A stretch of DNA of 64,000 nt. Source: Phytophthora hibernalis (taxonomy: Eukaryota; Oomycota; Peronosporomycetes; Peronosporales; Peronosporaceae). Below, one piece after another: positions 12,463 through 24,214 of this stretch. Position 1 is the stretch's first letter; the number at the start of each line of letters is the position of its first letter. The notes under the pieces were generated by a model, which saw only the letters and a program-made list of their open reading frames with translations, ran no database searches and was not told where the DNA came from. A program made the position numbers and the translations under genes. The stretch spans positions 1,054,001 to 1,118,000 of the forward strand of contig JAAKBF010000390.1 in NCBI GenBank assembly GCA_012656075.1. The letters run 5' to 3'.

Positions 12463-12479
12463 GGAAAATGGGGAAATGG
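12463..12479 (-). promoter_or_regulatory. Oomycete-type initiator for SF3B4
   Basis: Minus strand CCATTTCCCCATTTTCC, an Inr-like element plus a CATTTT flanking block, 12-28 nt before the SF3B4 ATG. Confidence 0.45.
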
Positions 12480-12764
12480 GTAGGATTGGGTGGTGCAGGG
12501 TTACAGTTTCGGTCTGAATAAATCCGATGGGTTGTTGAACGTGCTGAAATGAATGGACATGTTGGAATGTCGACACGTGGCCAAAATAGTATGTTGGTAG
12601 TAACCAAAATAGTACTAAAACTACTACATGAATGCAGCTTTGAATTATTAATATTATTTTATTAATATTATACATGAATCTAGACGACCTTTCCGACTGG
12701 TTGACAGGTCCAACGTTAGGTTATAATAGTGCATACTCTAAGTATGTGTCTGTGATTTACATGT

Positions 12765-13235
12765 TAGCCCAGCTCGAGCTATCAAATAAAACCACCGACG
12801 TGAAAAGTAACGAAGACATTATGCTGCAAGTTGTACAGCACTGTCAGACAACGCGTGGCGCTACCATTCACACTCAGACGCTCAACCAAAGTGGGTCATT
12901 TGACTTTTGCGAGTCTGCGGCTGTGGTCTCCTGATTGTTTCTACCTGCCGGAGTAACGCCCTTCTACTTCTTACAAAGAGCCTTCCTTTCTGGTATTTGC
13001 TTCGCGCTGACCACGATAGTGGTGCTAGGATGAACGATGCCGCTCGGCTTGTCACTTTAATGACATAGATGTCAGGTGTGTCTTATTTATAGCTTGAAAT
13101 TCAAACTCGTCAAAGACGGTCAGCGCTGCAGTTCGTTCGGAAGTTGTTTTTGGAAGTTGGAAACGGCTAGACAGTTTTCGTTTGGTTTCCGTAGCAAGAC
13201 TTTGCACTTTGGCGCAAATTCTTCACCGCCAATGA
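12765..13235 (-). pseudogene. Degenerate fragment of the CFAP47-like gene (middle part)
   Basis: The plus strand here matches, in order and in the same orientation, the plus strand of about 3,845-4,600 in the CFAP47-like gene. Examples are GTGAAAAGTAACGAAGACAT against GTGAAAAGTTACGAGGACGT, then CACTGTCAGACAACGCGTGG, CTCCTGATTGTTTC, AAATTCAAACTCGTCAA, and CTTTGCACTTTGGCGCAAA near its end. It has many indels and internal deletions and no usable frame. It is a decayed DNA duplicate, not expressed as far as can be seen. Confidence 0.7.
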
Positions 13236-13614
13236 GCAGACTGCGTCCACACGACGCGTCATTCGAAAAGCTACATGTAGAAGTCACAGCCGATAGAGTA
13301 TTGACTTTACTTTCTGTTGGATTGCGATGTCAGAGCTCCGATAAGCAGTCCGCCAATTCAGTATGATATTCTATTGAACAGCCGTCATCTCAATAAAAAA
13401 TTGCAATTCCTGGCGAAGCAATAATAACTAGAGGCGTAGCATTAGGCTGGGAGGACAGTCGACTAAGATTCTTTTTTAAATTAAGCTCGCGCCTCATTGA
13501 ACTTTTAAATTTTCGTGTGCCCCTACCACGTAGGCACACGCTGTAAACTACCCCTACCGATGCATTTGCATCTTGTTGTCTTTGCCAGAGAAAACGCGTT
13601 TGCAAACACAGGTC

Positions 13615-13715
13615 GACCGAGCCGTCCACCTTCAACGCAGCGACCATGTCTATCAGTGCTTCAGCTAGAGTAACTGACAGACATGGTCGCTGCGTTGAAG
13701 GTGGACGGCTCGGTC
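13615..13715. repeat. Perfect 37-bp inverted repeat with 27-nt loop
   Basis: The left arm 13615-13651 and right arm 13679-13715 are exact reverse complements (arm begins GACCGAGCCGTCCACCTTCA). The spacer is 27 nt. Read on either strand the arm contains ATGGTCGCTGCGTTGAAGG. The unique flanks differ on the two sides. Confidence 0.9.
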
Positions 13716-16160
13716 CACATCTGAAAGCCTAGCAGCACCATATATGGATACAACGGCCCGTTCACACCGGGTACAACCCGAGCAGGTAATGGTGAATGCG
13801 CAGTATAGCTTGCGCAGCATGTCCTGAGAATCGTAACCTTGGCGTCCTTCCAAATCTACATCTTATCTACTCGGGCCAAAGCGACTGCGTGACTCGTTTA
13901 ACGAAGATAGCGCACTGTCAAACAAGGTAGATGGAGCTTCTTCGCCCAACACCATTCGGAACACCACCATCCACAAGATACACATAATATTTTGAGTGAC
14001 CGTAGTCATAGTCGGTGACATATGGACTCAGGCGACATTCGCCAATTAAACCCTGGGGGACCCCACCAATAAAATTGGTTAGGCTGTTCAGCTAGCTAAA
14101 GCTGTCCTCCCAGTAATATTGCCGCAATTTATATTGTATTGTTACATAAACGCGTCTTCCACTAACGTTAACAGTTACTTCCTCTTCCTCCAGGCGTTCC
14201 TGTCGGAATAATGACGCGGGTACTGTTGGTTTGATGCATGCATCATATTTAGGGGTGGAAGGATCTTATTGTATCTGATATTTGATGCATGCATCTTAGT
14301 CAACAGAATTACCTTTTGTAAAGTTCACGTAAAAAGCAAGCTAACGCTAGCCAAAATTCCTACCGCTTCTCCACTGACTTCCATACACTAACGATATAAC
14401 TACAACGCTTATGCCGGTAGTGCTAATCTACTACATGCACTACATCTAAGCGCAATTCCGCTTTCAGGGGCACTGCTGCACGAAGCGCAAAAGTTTGAGC
14501 TCGACATGGCTACATTCAACTTCCAGTTTCGACCCAACCAACGAAATACATGTAGTACAGTAGGTGTTGCCCTCAAGCACGAGCTCCGCCAGGTCACATG
14601 ACACCTGAATGGTGTTTGCGGGGTTTAATCAAAACGCTTATCCTATATATCAACGGGCGCACGACTGCTGCAGCCATCCGTGATCGCTATTTTTAAAGTA
14701 TTAGCAGTGAATACTTTTGCTGTATTTATTTTCAATATTGTGGCAATATAATATTGTATTGGAATCGACGAACCCCAATAATAAATATTTTTATTGGAAA
14801 ACACAATTAATTATTGTATTGTTCGATTTAATTCCGACCTCTGCCGATAAGAGATTGTGCAACATACGGTAGTTCACTTCGTTATCTTCTTTCTCCTTTT
14901 TTTCGAGAAGCCTAATACTTTATAATGACAAATCGCGTGCGACCGAGGATGGATGTCATCTCTTATCATAGGAAAGGCTCACGCTGTGGGTCTACGGGGG
15001 CCACAGACCGTCCAGTACCTACATGTATTTTAATACATTCCAGTTGTGTTAAAATACAACTGGAATACATGATCCTCTGTAATACTTCCAAGTAGGACGT
15101 ACGAGTAATGCACAATGCACATGCGGTAGCTCAGAATACATGTACATTGTACATGTCTCCTGAGTTGCGATACACTCTAGATACTGGTCGCATTTTAAAA
15201 CGAAGCCTACGGATACGGAAGCCAAAGCTATAAAAACAAAGACGGTCGCGTATATTTAATACCTGTTGTCAGCCATATCCATCTTTACTTGCGTTGCGCC
15301 ACGTCCTCTGGCCCCGCTGCACCAACGAATGGTGCGACGTTATACCGGTACAGGCTGCGGATGTCGCGGCAATTTTGTAGTTAAATGTTTATGCGGTTAC
15401 AGGATGACGCGGCTGTCCTGCAACTGCGGGCGTCGGGACGTTCAGTAGCCGTACAGACAACGCCTCATCCAATTTTAATAGTCTTTGGGCGAGCTCTATT
15501 ATTCGACAAGCGTGAAAATATGAATATACATCGAGGGGTCTGTACCTAACTGGAACCTAGCGACCTCAATTGATTTCTCGATTAAATTGCGCTACATTCT
15601 TCGAGTGAAAAGTATTGTCTCGAGATTATTTTCTTACTGACTAAAATCCATGTAGCTTCCGCACGAACACTCACTACATTGCTGCTTGCAGCAGATTGCT
15701 AGTGTATAAAGTACTTCTGAAGTAGGAAATGTAGCTAGCACGTTGATGGAGGGTAGATAGATGAAGCCAATGATATATATGAAGGGCCTACCAGTTTTAA
15801 CTATGTTACAAAAGCTTCAACTCGCGTTTACAGCTTATTCACGTCGTTCCCAAGGTAAGCAAATGCATCCATCCCATCATGCAGAGGCAAATACTGGTGA
15901 ATCTGATGGAGTAAAACGTGTACAGTACGACACCTTGCCCGCGTTCGGGGACTCGAGAGCTTCGACTCGTTCGATTTGTCTTTCAATTGGGTACGTGCCC
16001 ATTTCCCCAAATATGGGAATATCATAAAGTACGCCACCGGCGTTAACCGCATAAAATAAAATAAAATGGAATATCATAAAGTGGCTTGCCCATATTTTGC
16101 GGCGCAACATAGATGCAGGTATCTATTTTAGTGTTGTTTCTTGGTTCTATATATTGAAGT
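13716..16160. other. AT-rich gene-poor stretch, no gene supported
   Basis: No ORF here carries a recognisable motif. Small structures are visible: a repeated palindrome TTTGATGCATGCATC at about 14,231 and 14,281, and a short hairpin ATTCCAGTTGT...ACAACTGGAAT at 15,037-15,066. The ORF at 15,266-15,448 is cysteine-rich at its end but is not recognised. Confidence 0.5.
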
Positions 16161-16164
16161 TTTG

Positions 16165-17040
16165 GTGGTACAGGTAATTGGAGAAGCCGGGCTTTGACGA
16201 CGTCTATCAATTTGATTTGGGTGAGTTTCAGCAATGACGGGTTGTGCTGCTTATTGCCGTCGTAGATGCACGTCGATCGAAACTGATGAAGATTTCGACT
16301 CGCAGCCTGTCCGTTGTCATTATAGCGTTTTCGGTGGATTTGTTGCTGCAGCCGGTGCGATTTACAGTTGCGTTCATATTTCCAATACATGTACTCAGAC
16401 GTCGTCGTGGAGTGAGGCCATAGTGGAGGGCGATATTCCTCTCGCTCGTAACGAACATACAGCAGTTGTCCTTCCCGAGAATGACAAATCGGCTGAGGCC
16501 TAGAATATGCTGGTGTACGGTGGCTCATCATCTGCTTCCAGCAATCTGTTTCTTCTCCATATATCAGTCGGTGTGTGAGGCGAAGACACTTCGCTGGGAG
16601 ATCTGAGTCCGAGTGGCGAGATCCCAGAAGTTTGTGAACTCCATTGCGCGCTGGCGCAATATGAGGATCCGATGTGCTTCGTTAGTCTGAATTTAAGCAC
16701 GTGGGTCTGGTAACGTGTGCCGATATGCGAATGGAATCGCTGCTCACTCGTCGCTGGTGTATGGACGGTTGGGATGGTGGTCGTATCTGTAACAACTGCT
16801 GTCGCTATTCAGACGACGTGGAGTCCTGGTTTTCGGTGCTGATAGCCAAGTATGCAGACGTGAAGGAGTCCGCTGATCAGAGCGTTTCGGCATTGTGGCT
16901 GGACTGTGTCCATGCAGTTTCCATTCTCGGGAGGTGAGAAAACTTACTGAACGAAAAAGACTGCTGCCCTTTGGTGGCATGAATACAGAGAGTGACTTAA
17001 AAGACCTCGTTCTGATCACCTCAAGTCTGTTCACGGCCTA
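16165..17040 (+). pseudogene. Degenerate copy of the kelch gene, inverted
   Basis: The plus strand matches the minus-strand kelch gene of 10.4-11.4 kb: GACGTCTATCAATTTGATTT with the intron donor GGTGAGTTT retained, CGTCGTGGAGTGAGGCCATA, CTGGTGTACGGTGGCTCATC, and the GGTTGGGATGGTGGTCGTAT block. Retention of the donor means DNA-level duplication and not retroposition. It carries internal stops (for example TAG at about 16,501) and deletions. It is useful as an outgroup because at two sites it keeps the frame that the parent has lost. Confidence 0.8.
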
Positions 17041-17744
17041 GAAACAGAGCATACACCACACTTCGGTAATTAAAATGAAAACTGGCGGATGGTTCCGCGA
17101 ACAAGACACATGGAGGTTCTGGGGATCAAATGAGATGGAGCTATGAAGGAGAATATAAACCAAGACACAAGCTACATTGAAGGCATGATTGACGTGTTTG
17201 ACATTATCGGACAAGCATGCAAATGAAAACGTGGATCCTAATTAATTGGTCTGTAAAGTACGGTATCCATGGATATTACAGTGTAAGACTTCTCTCGAAA
17301 ACTAGATCGTCTTCAAATTGGCACATGCATGCTGGGTTGAGCCCTCTGAGGACGCTGAAATACCGCGTCAACAGACCTTCATCTTCTTCTCCAGGTACGG
17401 CTTAGAGAAGATTCGTGCCTCCCGTTATGTGATCTTTCTGACCCAAAGGTGTAGCTGAAGCACTACGTGTACTTCACTCCACAAGGAAGTCGACACGCTC
17501 ATGACCTTCCCGTTCGCCAATAGCCCCATTAAGACGGGTCCGACCCTGGACGACGGCACGGACCAGTTGGCTTAAAGTGCCAGCGGTGAATTGTTTCGTG
17601 TTGTACCAATGTTGAAAGAGATGAGATTAAGGTACGGAATTACGAGGGCTTTCCATACGTATTTTCAGTAAAACACTTCATTCGTAGCGTGGCAATATTG
17701 CATTGAGAAATCAATTCATGTCACTAGCTTCGAGTCAGGTCTAC

Positions 17745-18246
17745 CTAGCCTGGTATCAACGCAGACAGGTACTTTGAGTACGCAGAGATCAGCACACTCT
17801 CTTCCATCTCTGAGCGCCCGGCACTCAAGACCATGGAGTTAAAGTCACCCGCTGACATCCCCTTTTGAAGCCAGGGAACATGTACTTGATCAAGGCTTCA
17901 GTGTTGTCAAAAATCCTGATAAATTCGGCGTCGTCGGCAATGTTACGCAAAGCCGTCACCACATCATCGAAGGTGTTGATCCCAGAATAGTTGAGCTTGA
18001 GCCAGGCCAAGCTCGCAGTAGCCCCAAACCAGCCTCTCTGTTCCTCTTCTTCGTCATCGTCGTCTTCGACAATCTGGTGCTTCCTCAGGAATCGGTATCG
18101 TTTCAGATGATCTCAGCGACATCGGCTGGATTAACGGCATTGGCCGTTCTCAGCTGGGAAAGCGTGTCCCCACTATCCGCCGACGTAGTATCGATCGTCG
18201 CCACGAGAGCGGGTGACGCCACCAGTAGAATGTAGCTCAGACGCAT
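17745..18246 (-). pseudogene. Broken RXLR effector gene (paralogue of 59.0-59.5 kb)
   Basis: ATG 18246 opens a signal peptide (MRLSYILLVASPALVATID) and a spacer like that of the 59.5-kb copy. Three lesions relative to that copy are visible: a GGA-to-TGA nonsense change (RC of about 18,103-18,105) before the RFLR motif, a one-base deletion a few bases further on, and another one-base loss in the C-terminal part near 17,870. The acidic dEER-like tract and the following WFGA block are in frame with each other here. The RXLR motif itself is still present at the DNA level. RXLR proteins are secreted and delivered into plant cells; this copy should not make one. The duplicated block extends beyond the gene to about 17,570, matching the DNA left of 59 kb. 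Confidence 0.78.
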
Positions 18247-18297
18247 GGATTTCTTGGTTTGTTTTGTCGAAGGGAGGTTTGGACACTTGGGCTGGAT

Positions 18298-18313
18298 GAA
18301 AATTGTGAAGTGA
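18298..18313 (-). promoter_or_regulatory. Oomycete-type initiator of the broken RXLR gene
   Basis: Minus strand TCACTTCACAATTTTC: Inr TCACTTC plus CAATTTT block, 52-67 nt before the ATG at 18246. It is retained although the gene is dead. Confidence 0.55.
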
Positions 18314-18499
18314 GGGTGAAAAGCAATTGCGCATATCGGGTAGCGGCTACCCAGCAACCATGATTATTCCTTTCGTCGTTATCGTAGCTCCAGCTTTCTC
18401 GGAGCTTCGAGTTCGGCCGCCAGACTTGGATCCATGTGCTTGTATGAGTCTCGAATCCGAAGTGCAATCCCGCAAAGCCGGTTTCTTCCATCTGGGATT

Positions 18500-19529
18500 A
18501 CGCTCAGAATGACAAAGCGTCAATGGGGCCGATGGTTACTACTTCCTCTGGCTGAGAATGATCTAATCAAGTCAATATGACAGTGCGTAGGTCTGACTAT
18601 GAACCTGTATAATAATCAAGTCAAACCAGTATTGGGCCGAAGCCTAGTGCACGCTTCGGCGCTGTATCCGAGTTTCCTGCTGCCCCTTTGCAAAAACTTA
18701 CCCTCCCACACTTTACCACAGAAGCCCTCACTATTTGAAAGAAGTGTCACAGGTTTACTATGGGGACGGTAATTCCTCAATTTCTCGCGAGCTCCGGCAA
18801 AAGTCCCGGGGCTGTACACCGTCAATAAAGCGCCCCAGCATCTAATTGATAGTTTCCGTGCGTTAGTTGTCTGTCAGGATCGCCCTGGTGGGGTTGTCTT
18901 GTTCCTGGTAAAGGTAGTATACTCGTGGCGGAAATTGAAAAAAATGAAGGGCTTGAGGTGATGTCTTCGTCAGTGCGTAGTGTTGGATTGCAAACGAGTT
19001 GTGAAGCAAACTTGGTATATCTTGATTGGTGAAATAGCGATCTTTATTTTGGTCCTATCCGATCGTTATTTGAAGCAATTTTGACGAAAAAAACGTTTGA
19101 TTAGATCATTCTCAACCAGAGGGACGAACTCGAAGTTTGATTTGAATCTCTAAGAGGATTTAACTTATCTTAGTGAAATCTACTTAGATGTAACTACATC
19201 TGGTTGTCAATTGACACAAATAAGTGAACCTCGGGTTCACTTATTTCCTTGGGTTCACTTATTTCCATTTCCATGTCCTGCTGCAATGGTGTGCACTACT
19301 CGCCACGCGAACGCATTACCACTGTGCATATTGCACAGTTTGATCACACAGCGCAATCATCCGCAGCTGACTGTGGGGGGCTGATTCATCTGCCGCAGCA
19401 GGAACTGCTACAGCAGCTAGTTCTGTATGAGCTCATTGCTTGCGCTAACCATCCTGCAGACACTACAAACAAACCGTATAATAGATCAGAGTGCAACGCA
19501 GGACAACGAAAGGTTACACGCACATTACC
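18500..19529. other. Gene-poor stretch, no gene supported
   Basis: Only short ORFs without motifs. A small hairpin AAATAAGTGAACC-TCG-GGTTCACTTATTT lies at 19,218-19,246, and its right arm is repeated directly at 19,252-19,264. Confidence 0.5.
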
Positions 19530-19920
19530 CTTTTTCAACTTCAAAATGGCAAAAAGAAAATTCAATACGTCACAACGTAAAATCAAAATCACACAAGGTG
19601 ACAAATCGGATATTAAAGAAGCAACGGGGTTTGAAAGGGAATTATATACTGCATTTTAAATATGCTTTGTGCTCGCGTCAGAACTGTTTATTAAGGAACG
19701 CTTGATGAAGGCGGTCGGTTTCTCTTCTACCACGTATCTTGCCACATAGGCTCGTTCCACACCATTAAGTCCCATGCTGGACCAATTCAGGAGGCGGACG
19801 AGCCAGAAGTGCGCGTATGCAAAATATAAAAACGTGCGTCAGACACTTCTCTATTCACGTCATTTTGATTTTACCTTATGACGTATTGAATTTTCTTTTG
19901 ACATTTTGAAGTTGAAAAGG
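19530..19920. repeat. Inverted-repeat element (about 62-bp arms), MITE-like
   Basis: Left arm 19530-19592 and right arm 19859-19920 are imperfect reverse complements (shared core GACGTATTGAATTTTCTTTT and ATTTTGAAGTTGAAAA). About 270 bp lie between the arms. The total of about 390 bp fits a small non-autonomous element, but no target-site duplication could be defined. Confidence 0.55.
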
Positions 19921-20254
19921 TGTAGCTGCTTCGTGTGGATTATGACGAAGAGATAGATGCGACTCGCAACTAAAATAAATCAACTTGCAAGACAATGCGG
20001 CACTGATGTCGCCCATGCTCCAGTTGTCCATACACAGGTTCAGGATCCTGACCTTGGAAGCAGTGTGCGCTGCGAATCGCGGGTAGCTTCGAGAAGACAC
20101 GAGCGTTTCGTTAGCCACGTTTGAGGTACCGGTACATGCTGCAGTCATAATAAGTACTCTCTTTTGGGAGCATCTGTAAGTAGATTTTCACTTAGATAAG
20201 GTAATTCCTCGAATCTCTAAGGCCCACTCTTCCGTTTACCTGGTGATGGTACCC

Positions 20255-20511
20255 TAAAACCCTGCAATACGCTTGATTTTACAAATATAAACGAATCAGA
20301 ATGACAGGATTTTATTTTCCCAATCATACCATTTGCGGTGAACCAAGGATACTGCTTGGTTTAACTACAATAATTGGAATAAGTATTGTAAAACCACGCA
20401 GAATGATAATATTATGCTACGGGGTGCGGGCTAAAACCAAGCGTTTAGCATTTTACTATGGAAAATAGGTTTAACAAATTTCAAGTATAATTTTGATCGC
20501 AATAGGGTTAA
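20255..20511. mobile_element. MITE-like element with TTAA-CCCTATTG end (family 2, inverted copy)
   Basis: Read on the minus strand it starts TTAACCCTATTGCGATC at 20511 and contains TTGGTTTTAGCCCGCACCC and ACCGCAAATGGTAT. The same order of blocks occurs on the plus strand at 52,230-52,445. The TTAA-CCC terminus resembles piggyBac ends; the opposite end is degenerate. Confidence 0.55.
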
Positions 20512-20519
20512 TAAATGCC

Positions 20520-21229
20520 ACTGGGTGTATGGGAGAATTCAGCCGAAGTACATTAAAGTTTTAAATGTTATGTATAGGAACATCATTTTTTAAATGTACT
20601 GCTGTCCATGCTTATTTAATCTTTTAATTTTTAATTTATTTTAATACATGTACCTAAAAAATCGCGCCAGGGATCACTCCAGTTCATCTCACGTTACCGT
20701 GACCCGACAAAAGGATAACCAACTCAAGTCCTCTCGCATTGTAAACGGTGCTGGGGATAGGCCGACCGATCAGTAAGGTACCTTACATGCCCTTGCATCT
20801 TTCACACGAGAGCCCTCCTAGGATCCGCCAGGAGGGTTTTGGTGGCAGGCAAGCCCCTATCTCCGCGCCCTTGGCCTTGGACGGTTGTTTCTCATGATAC
20901 TTCTGCGTGTGAATGATCAGCACCGCGGTGAACTCTCTGGGATTGTTAAGTATGTAGCAGAACGGCGAACACTCTGGGTTCGTGTGAGTGAGCAATAAAT
21001 ATATATTTGCAAGCAATAGGTGTGAATCTCTGAGTGTGGGTGACTGACTACTAGGCGTTTGCGGACGCTACGAGGCGGTGGAGCAATGGTTTGTCCCAGC
21101 TAAGTGGGCCGCCCCTTCGCTTCGCTCCACGGGGCGAAATAATTATCCGGTCTCCAATACATCAAAGTGCTCTGAATCTTATCTACTCGAACCGTTCCTA
21201 CATAGCGTCCCCGGTCGACATGTACGCTA
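20520..21229. other. No gene supported
   Basis: AT-rich, then a moderately GC-rich part at 20,690-21,060. No recognisable coding motif; a decayed LTR is possible but no partner copy is in the window. Confidence 0.4.
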
Positions 21230-21975
21230 TTTCCTTTACCTATCGTACCTCTCTACTTATCGAGTCTTTCTCTCTATCCTCTCTACCGACGGTGTCTCTA
21301 CCCACCGTCCCTATATATCTTCTCTATTTACCTATTGTCTCTCTCTACGCAGTGTCTATTGACTTTCTATCATCTCTACCTGACGTCCCTCTATATATCT
21401 TCCCCCACCTACATATCATGTCTATCTCATATCTATCGTGTAAATCTATCGTGTCTACATACCGTGACTACCATTATATCGACTGCACCTACATATATTG
21501 TCTACATGTCATCTCTCATACCTATACTTGTCGTCATTCTATAGTCTCTCATACTATCGCCTCCCAAGCAATCGTGTCCCATACAATCGTCTCTCTTACT
21601 GTCGTCTCCCATACAATCGTCTCTCATACTATAGTCTCTCATACTACGCCTCTCATATTATCGTCCCTCATCCTATATCGTATCTACGTATAGTCTCTCA
21701 TGCTATCGTCTATCGCCAGTCATACTATCGTCTCTGATACTATCGGCATATTATCGCCTCTAAACTACCGTCTATGTCTATCATCTACATATCACCTCTC
21801 GTCTACCTAACGTATACCCATCATCGCCTTTCGTCAGTTTTTCGTCTACCTATCGCAACATATCATACCGTCTCTCATACTCTGATCTTTCATACTTCCG
21901 ATCGTCTCGGATACTATCGTCTCTTAGCTATGTAGCGTCTACCATCGTCTTTACATATCGTCTACCTGTCGTCTA
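21230..21975. repeat. Degenerate simple repeat based on TATCGTCTCTCATAC
   Basis: A pyrimidine-rich plus strand made of loose repeats of about 14-18 bp (TATCGTCTCTCATACTATC, CCCATACAATCGTCTC and variants). The open frames across it are low-complexity and not genes. Confidence 0.8.
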
Positions 21976-23050
21976 CGGACCGTATCCGGCGCTACAGTGT
22001 GGCTCGTGCACCTTCACAATTTGGCTATGTGCGATTACATGTACACCACACCAACACCAACATAATATGGCCTTTGCTGTGCCAATACAATACAAAGTTT
22101 GCCACTGTATACAGTATAGCGTGTGAGTGCATAGTGTATAGTGAATTAAGTAATGCAAGCGTATAGCTCCCATCTACGTATAGTGTATATAAAACGAAGT
22201 GTATACCGCACAGTCCTAAAATGGTGTAAAGTCAATCGCGCACAACCGGATTCTAGGTAAAGTTTGGTACAATGTACCGCACACAACCGCATATAGTGTA
22301 TAGTATACGGTGATGTTGCATAAATAATGTAATTGACCACCAACATGCCCCAACGACCGCGAGTATAGTAAACAGAGTAAATACGTTGCCAAAGCGCCGT
22401 ATAGAGCGCTCTATATGCGTAGTGTCAATATATATAACACAGTCTCAGATGTGATATTGCCTACTCATTCCAGGCGCCAGCATCGTCTAATATGGCCAGG
22501 CACCGATCTGGAAAGGTATTACAAAAAGCACTTGCTACTGCGCCCGATTTCCAGTCTCCAAGCAGGTTTGGTTATGTTTTTGTAATTAGTGTAATCACAG
22601 GGGGCCGGTCGCGTGGTTATTGTCCAATCGGTTTGTTTCGTGCTCCCGCAGAAATGTTCGCATTTCAGCTAATAGGAACAACGAAAAGGTCGGGATCGTG
22701 CTACCAATCGTAGTCAGTGTGACAGTGTTAAAATTTGGCCAATGGGGGCCTTCGCTGCGCCCGTTGCAACGTCCTCCTAACTACGAATACACGTACACCA
22801 CATCAATGTAAAGTAATCCACACCAACTTACCGTATTTTTAGCCAATGAGGGCCTTCGCTGCGCTCGGCTATTTGGAAGGCCGTTTTTCAGCCAATGAGG
22901 CCCACCTTCGGCGGCACAATAATGCTAATCGGAGCCGCCGTCGCTATCGCTCGGCAGCGGCGACGTGACAGACAGACAGTTCGTCTACTACTTGTTCTAG
23001 ATGACTACACACTGTCGATGCCGGTGGCTGTACTACCGTGTAGTCTGTAA
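21976..23050. other. Non-coding stretch with short direct repeats
   Basis: It contains scattered copies of GCCAATGRGGGCCTTCGCTG near 22,738, 22,851 and (truncated) 22,890, and repeated GTATAGTGTATA motifs at 22,080-22,320. No gene is supported. Confidence 0.5.
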
Positions 23051-24143
23051 GGTTGGTGTGGTGCGATGACGATGACATTGGTCTGTGCCTGGGTCCTGTG
23101 TACGGTTGATGTGGTGCGATGACGATGACATTGGTCTGTGTCTGGGTCCTGTGTACAGTTGGTGTGGTGCGATGACGATGACATTGGTCTGTGCCTGGGT
23201 CCTGTGTACGGTTGATGTGGTGCGATGACGATGACATTGGTCTGTGTCTGGGTCCTGTGTACAGTTGGTGTGGTACGATGACGATGACATTGGTGTGTGC
23301 CTGGGTCCTGTGTACGGTTGATGTGGTGCGATGACGATGACATTGGTCTGTGCCTGGGTCCTGTGTACAGTTGGTGTGGTGCGATGACGATGACATTGGT
23401 GTGTGCCTGGGTCCTGTGTACGGTTGATGTGGTGCGATGACGATGACATTGGTCTGTGTCTGGGTCCTGTGTACAGTTGGTGTGGTACGATGACGATGAC
23501 ATTGGTGTGTGCCTGGGTCCTGTGTACGGTTGATGTGGTGCGATGACGATGACATTGGTCTGTGTCTGGGTCCTGTGTACAGTTGGTGTGGTGCGATGAC
23601 GATGACATTGGTCTGTGTCTGGGTCCTGTGTACAGTTGGTGTGGTACGATGACGATGACATTGGTGTGTGCCTGGGTCCTGTGTACGGTTGATGTGGTGC
23701 GATGACGATGACATTGGTCTGTGCCTGGGTCCTGTGTACAGTTGGTGTGGTGCGATGACGATGACATTGGTGTGTGCCTGGGTCCTGTGTACGGTTGATG
23801 TGGTGCGATGACGATGACATTGGTCTGTGTCTGGGTCCTGTGTACAGTTGGTGTGGTACGATGACGATGACATTGGTGTGTGCCTGGGTCCTGTGTACAG
23901 TTGGTGTGGTACGATGACGATGACATTGGTGTGTGCCTGGGTCCTGTGTACGGTTGATGTGGTGCGATGACGATGACATTGGTCTGTGTCTGGGTCCTGT
24001 GTACAGTTGGTGTGGTACGATGACGATGACATTGGTGTGTGCCTGGGTCATGTGTACGGTTGATGTGGTACGATGACGATGACATTGGTCTGTGCCTGGG
24101 TCCTGTGTACGGTTGGTGTGGTGGGATGACGTGACGATGACGG
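23051..24143. repeat. 53-bp minisatellite, about 20 units plus a diverged end unit
   Basis: Unit starts fall at 23051, 23104, 23157 and so on, to 24111. Each unit contains GATGACGATGACATTGGT and TGGGTCCTGTGTAC. Two linked variants alternate for much of the array: (A) AGTTGGTGTGG and (B) GGTTGATGTGGTGCG, so the array has a mainly 106-bp higher-order pattern. Because 53 is not a multiple of 3 and no unit creates a stop on the minus strand, all three minus frames are open (362-390 codons) and spell the same 53-residue period in shifted phase. I treat these as by-products of the repeat. No start context, intron or domain supports a real gene. Confidence 0.92.
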
Positions 24144-24214
24144 AGCACAGGGTAACAGACAAAGTTTTCCATTTCATTACAAACCTTGAATAACAATGAT
24201 CACATTGTGATTGA

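Noticed and set aside
21091..21693. 200-codon plus-strand ORF, Ser/Tyr/Ile-rich
   Set aside because: Low-complexity translation of the degenerate TATCGTCTCTCATAC repeat.
21230..24143. CRISPR array or centromere-like array
   Set aside because: Units are adjacent without unique spacers and the genome is eukaryotic; the array is too short to argue for a centromere.
22944..24196. Three minus-strand ORFs of 362-390 codons
   Set aside because: They are frame echoes of the 53-bp minisatellite; no start context, introns or domains.
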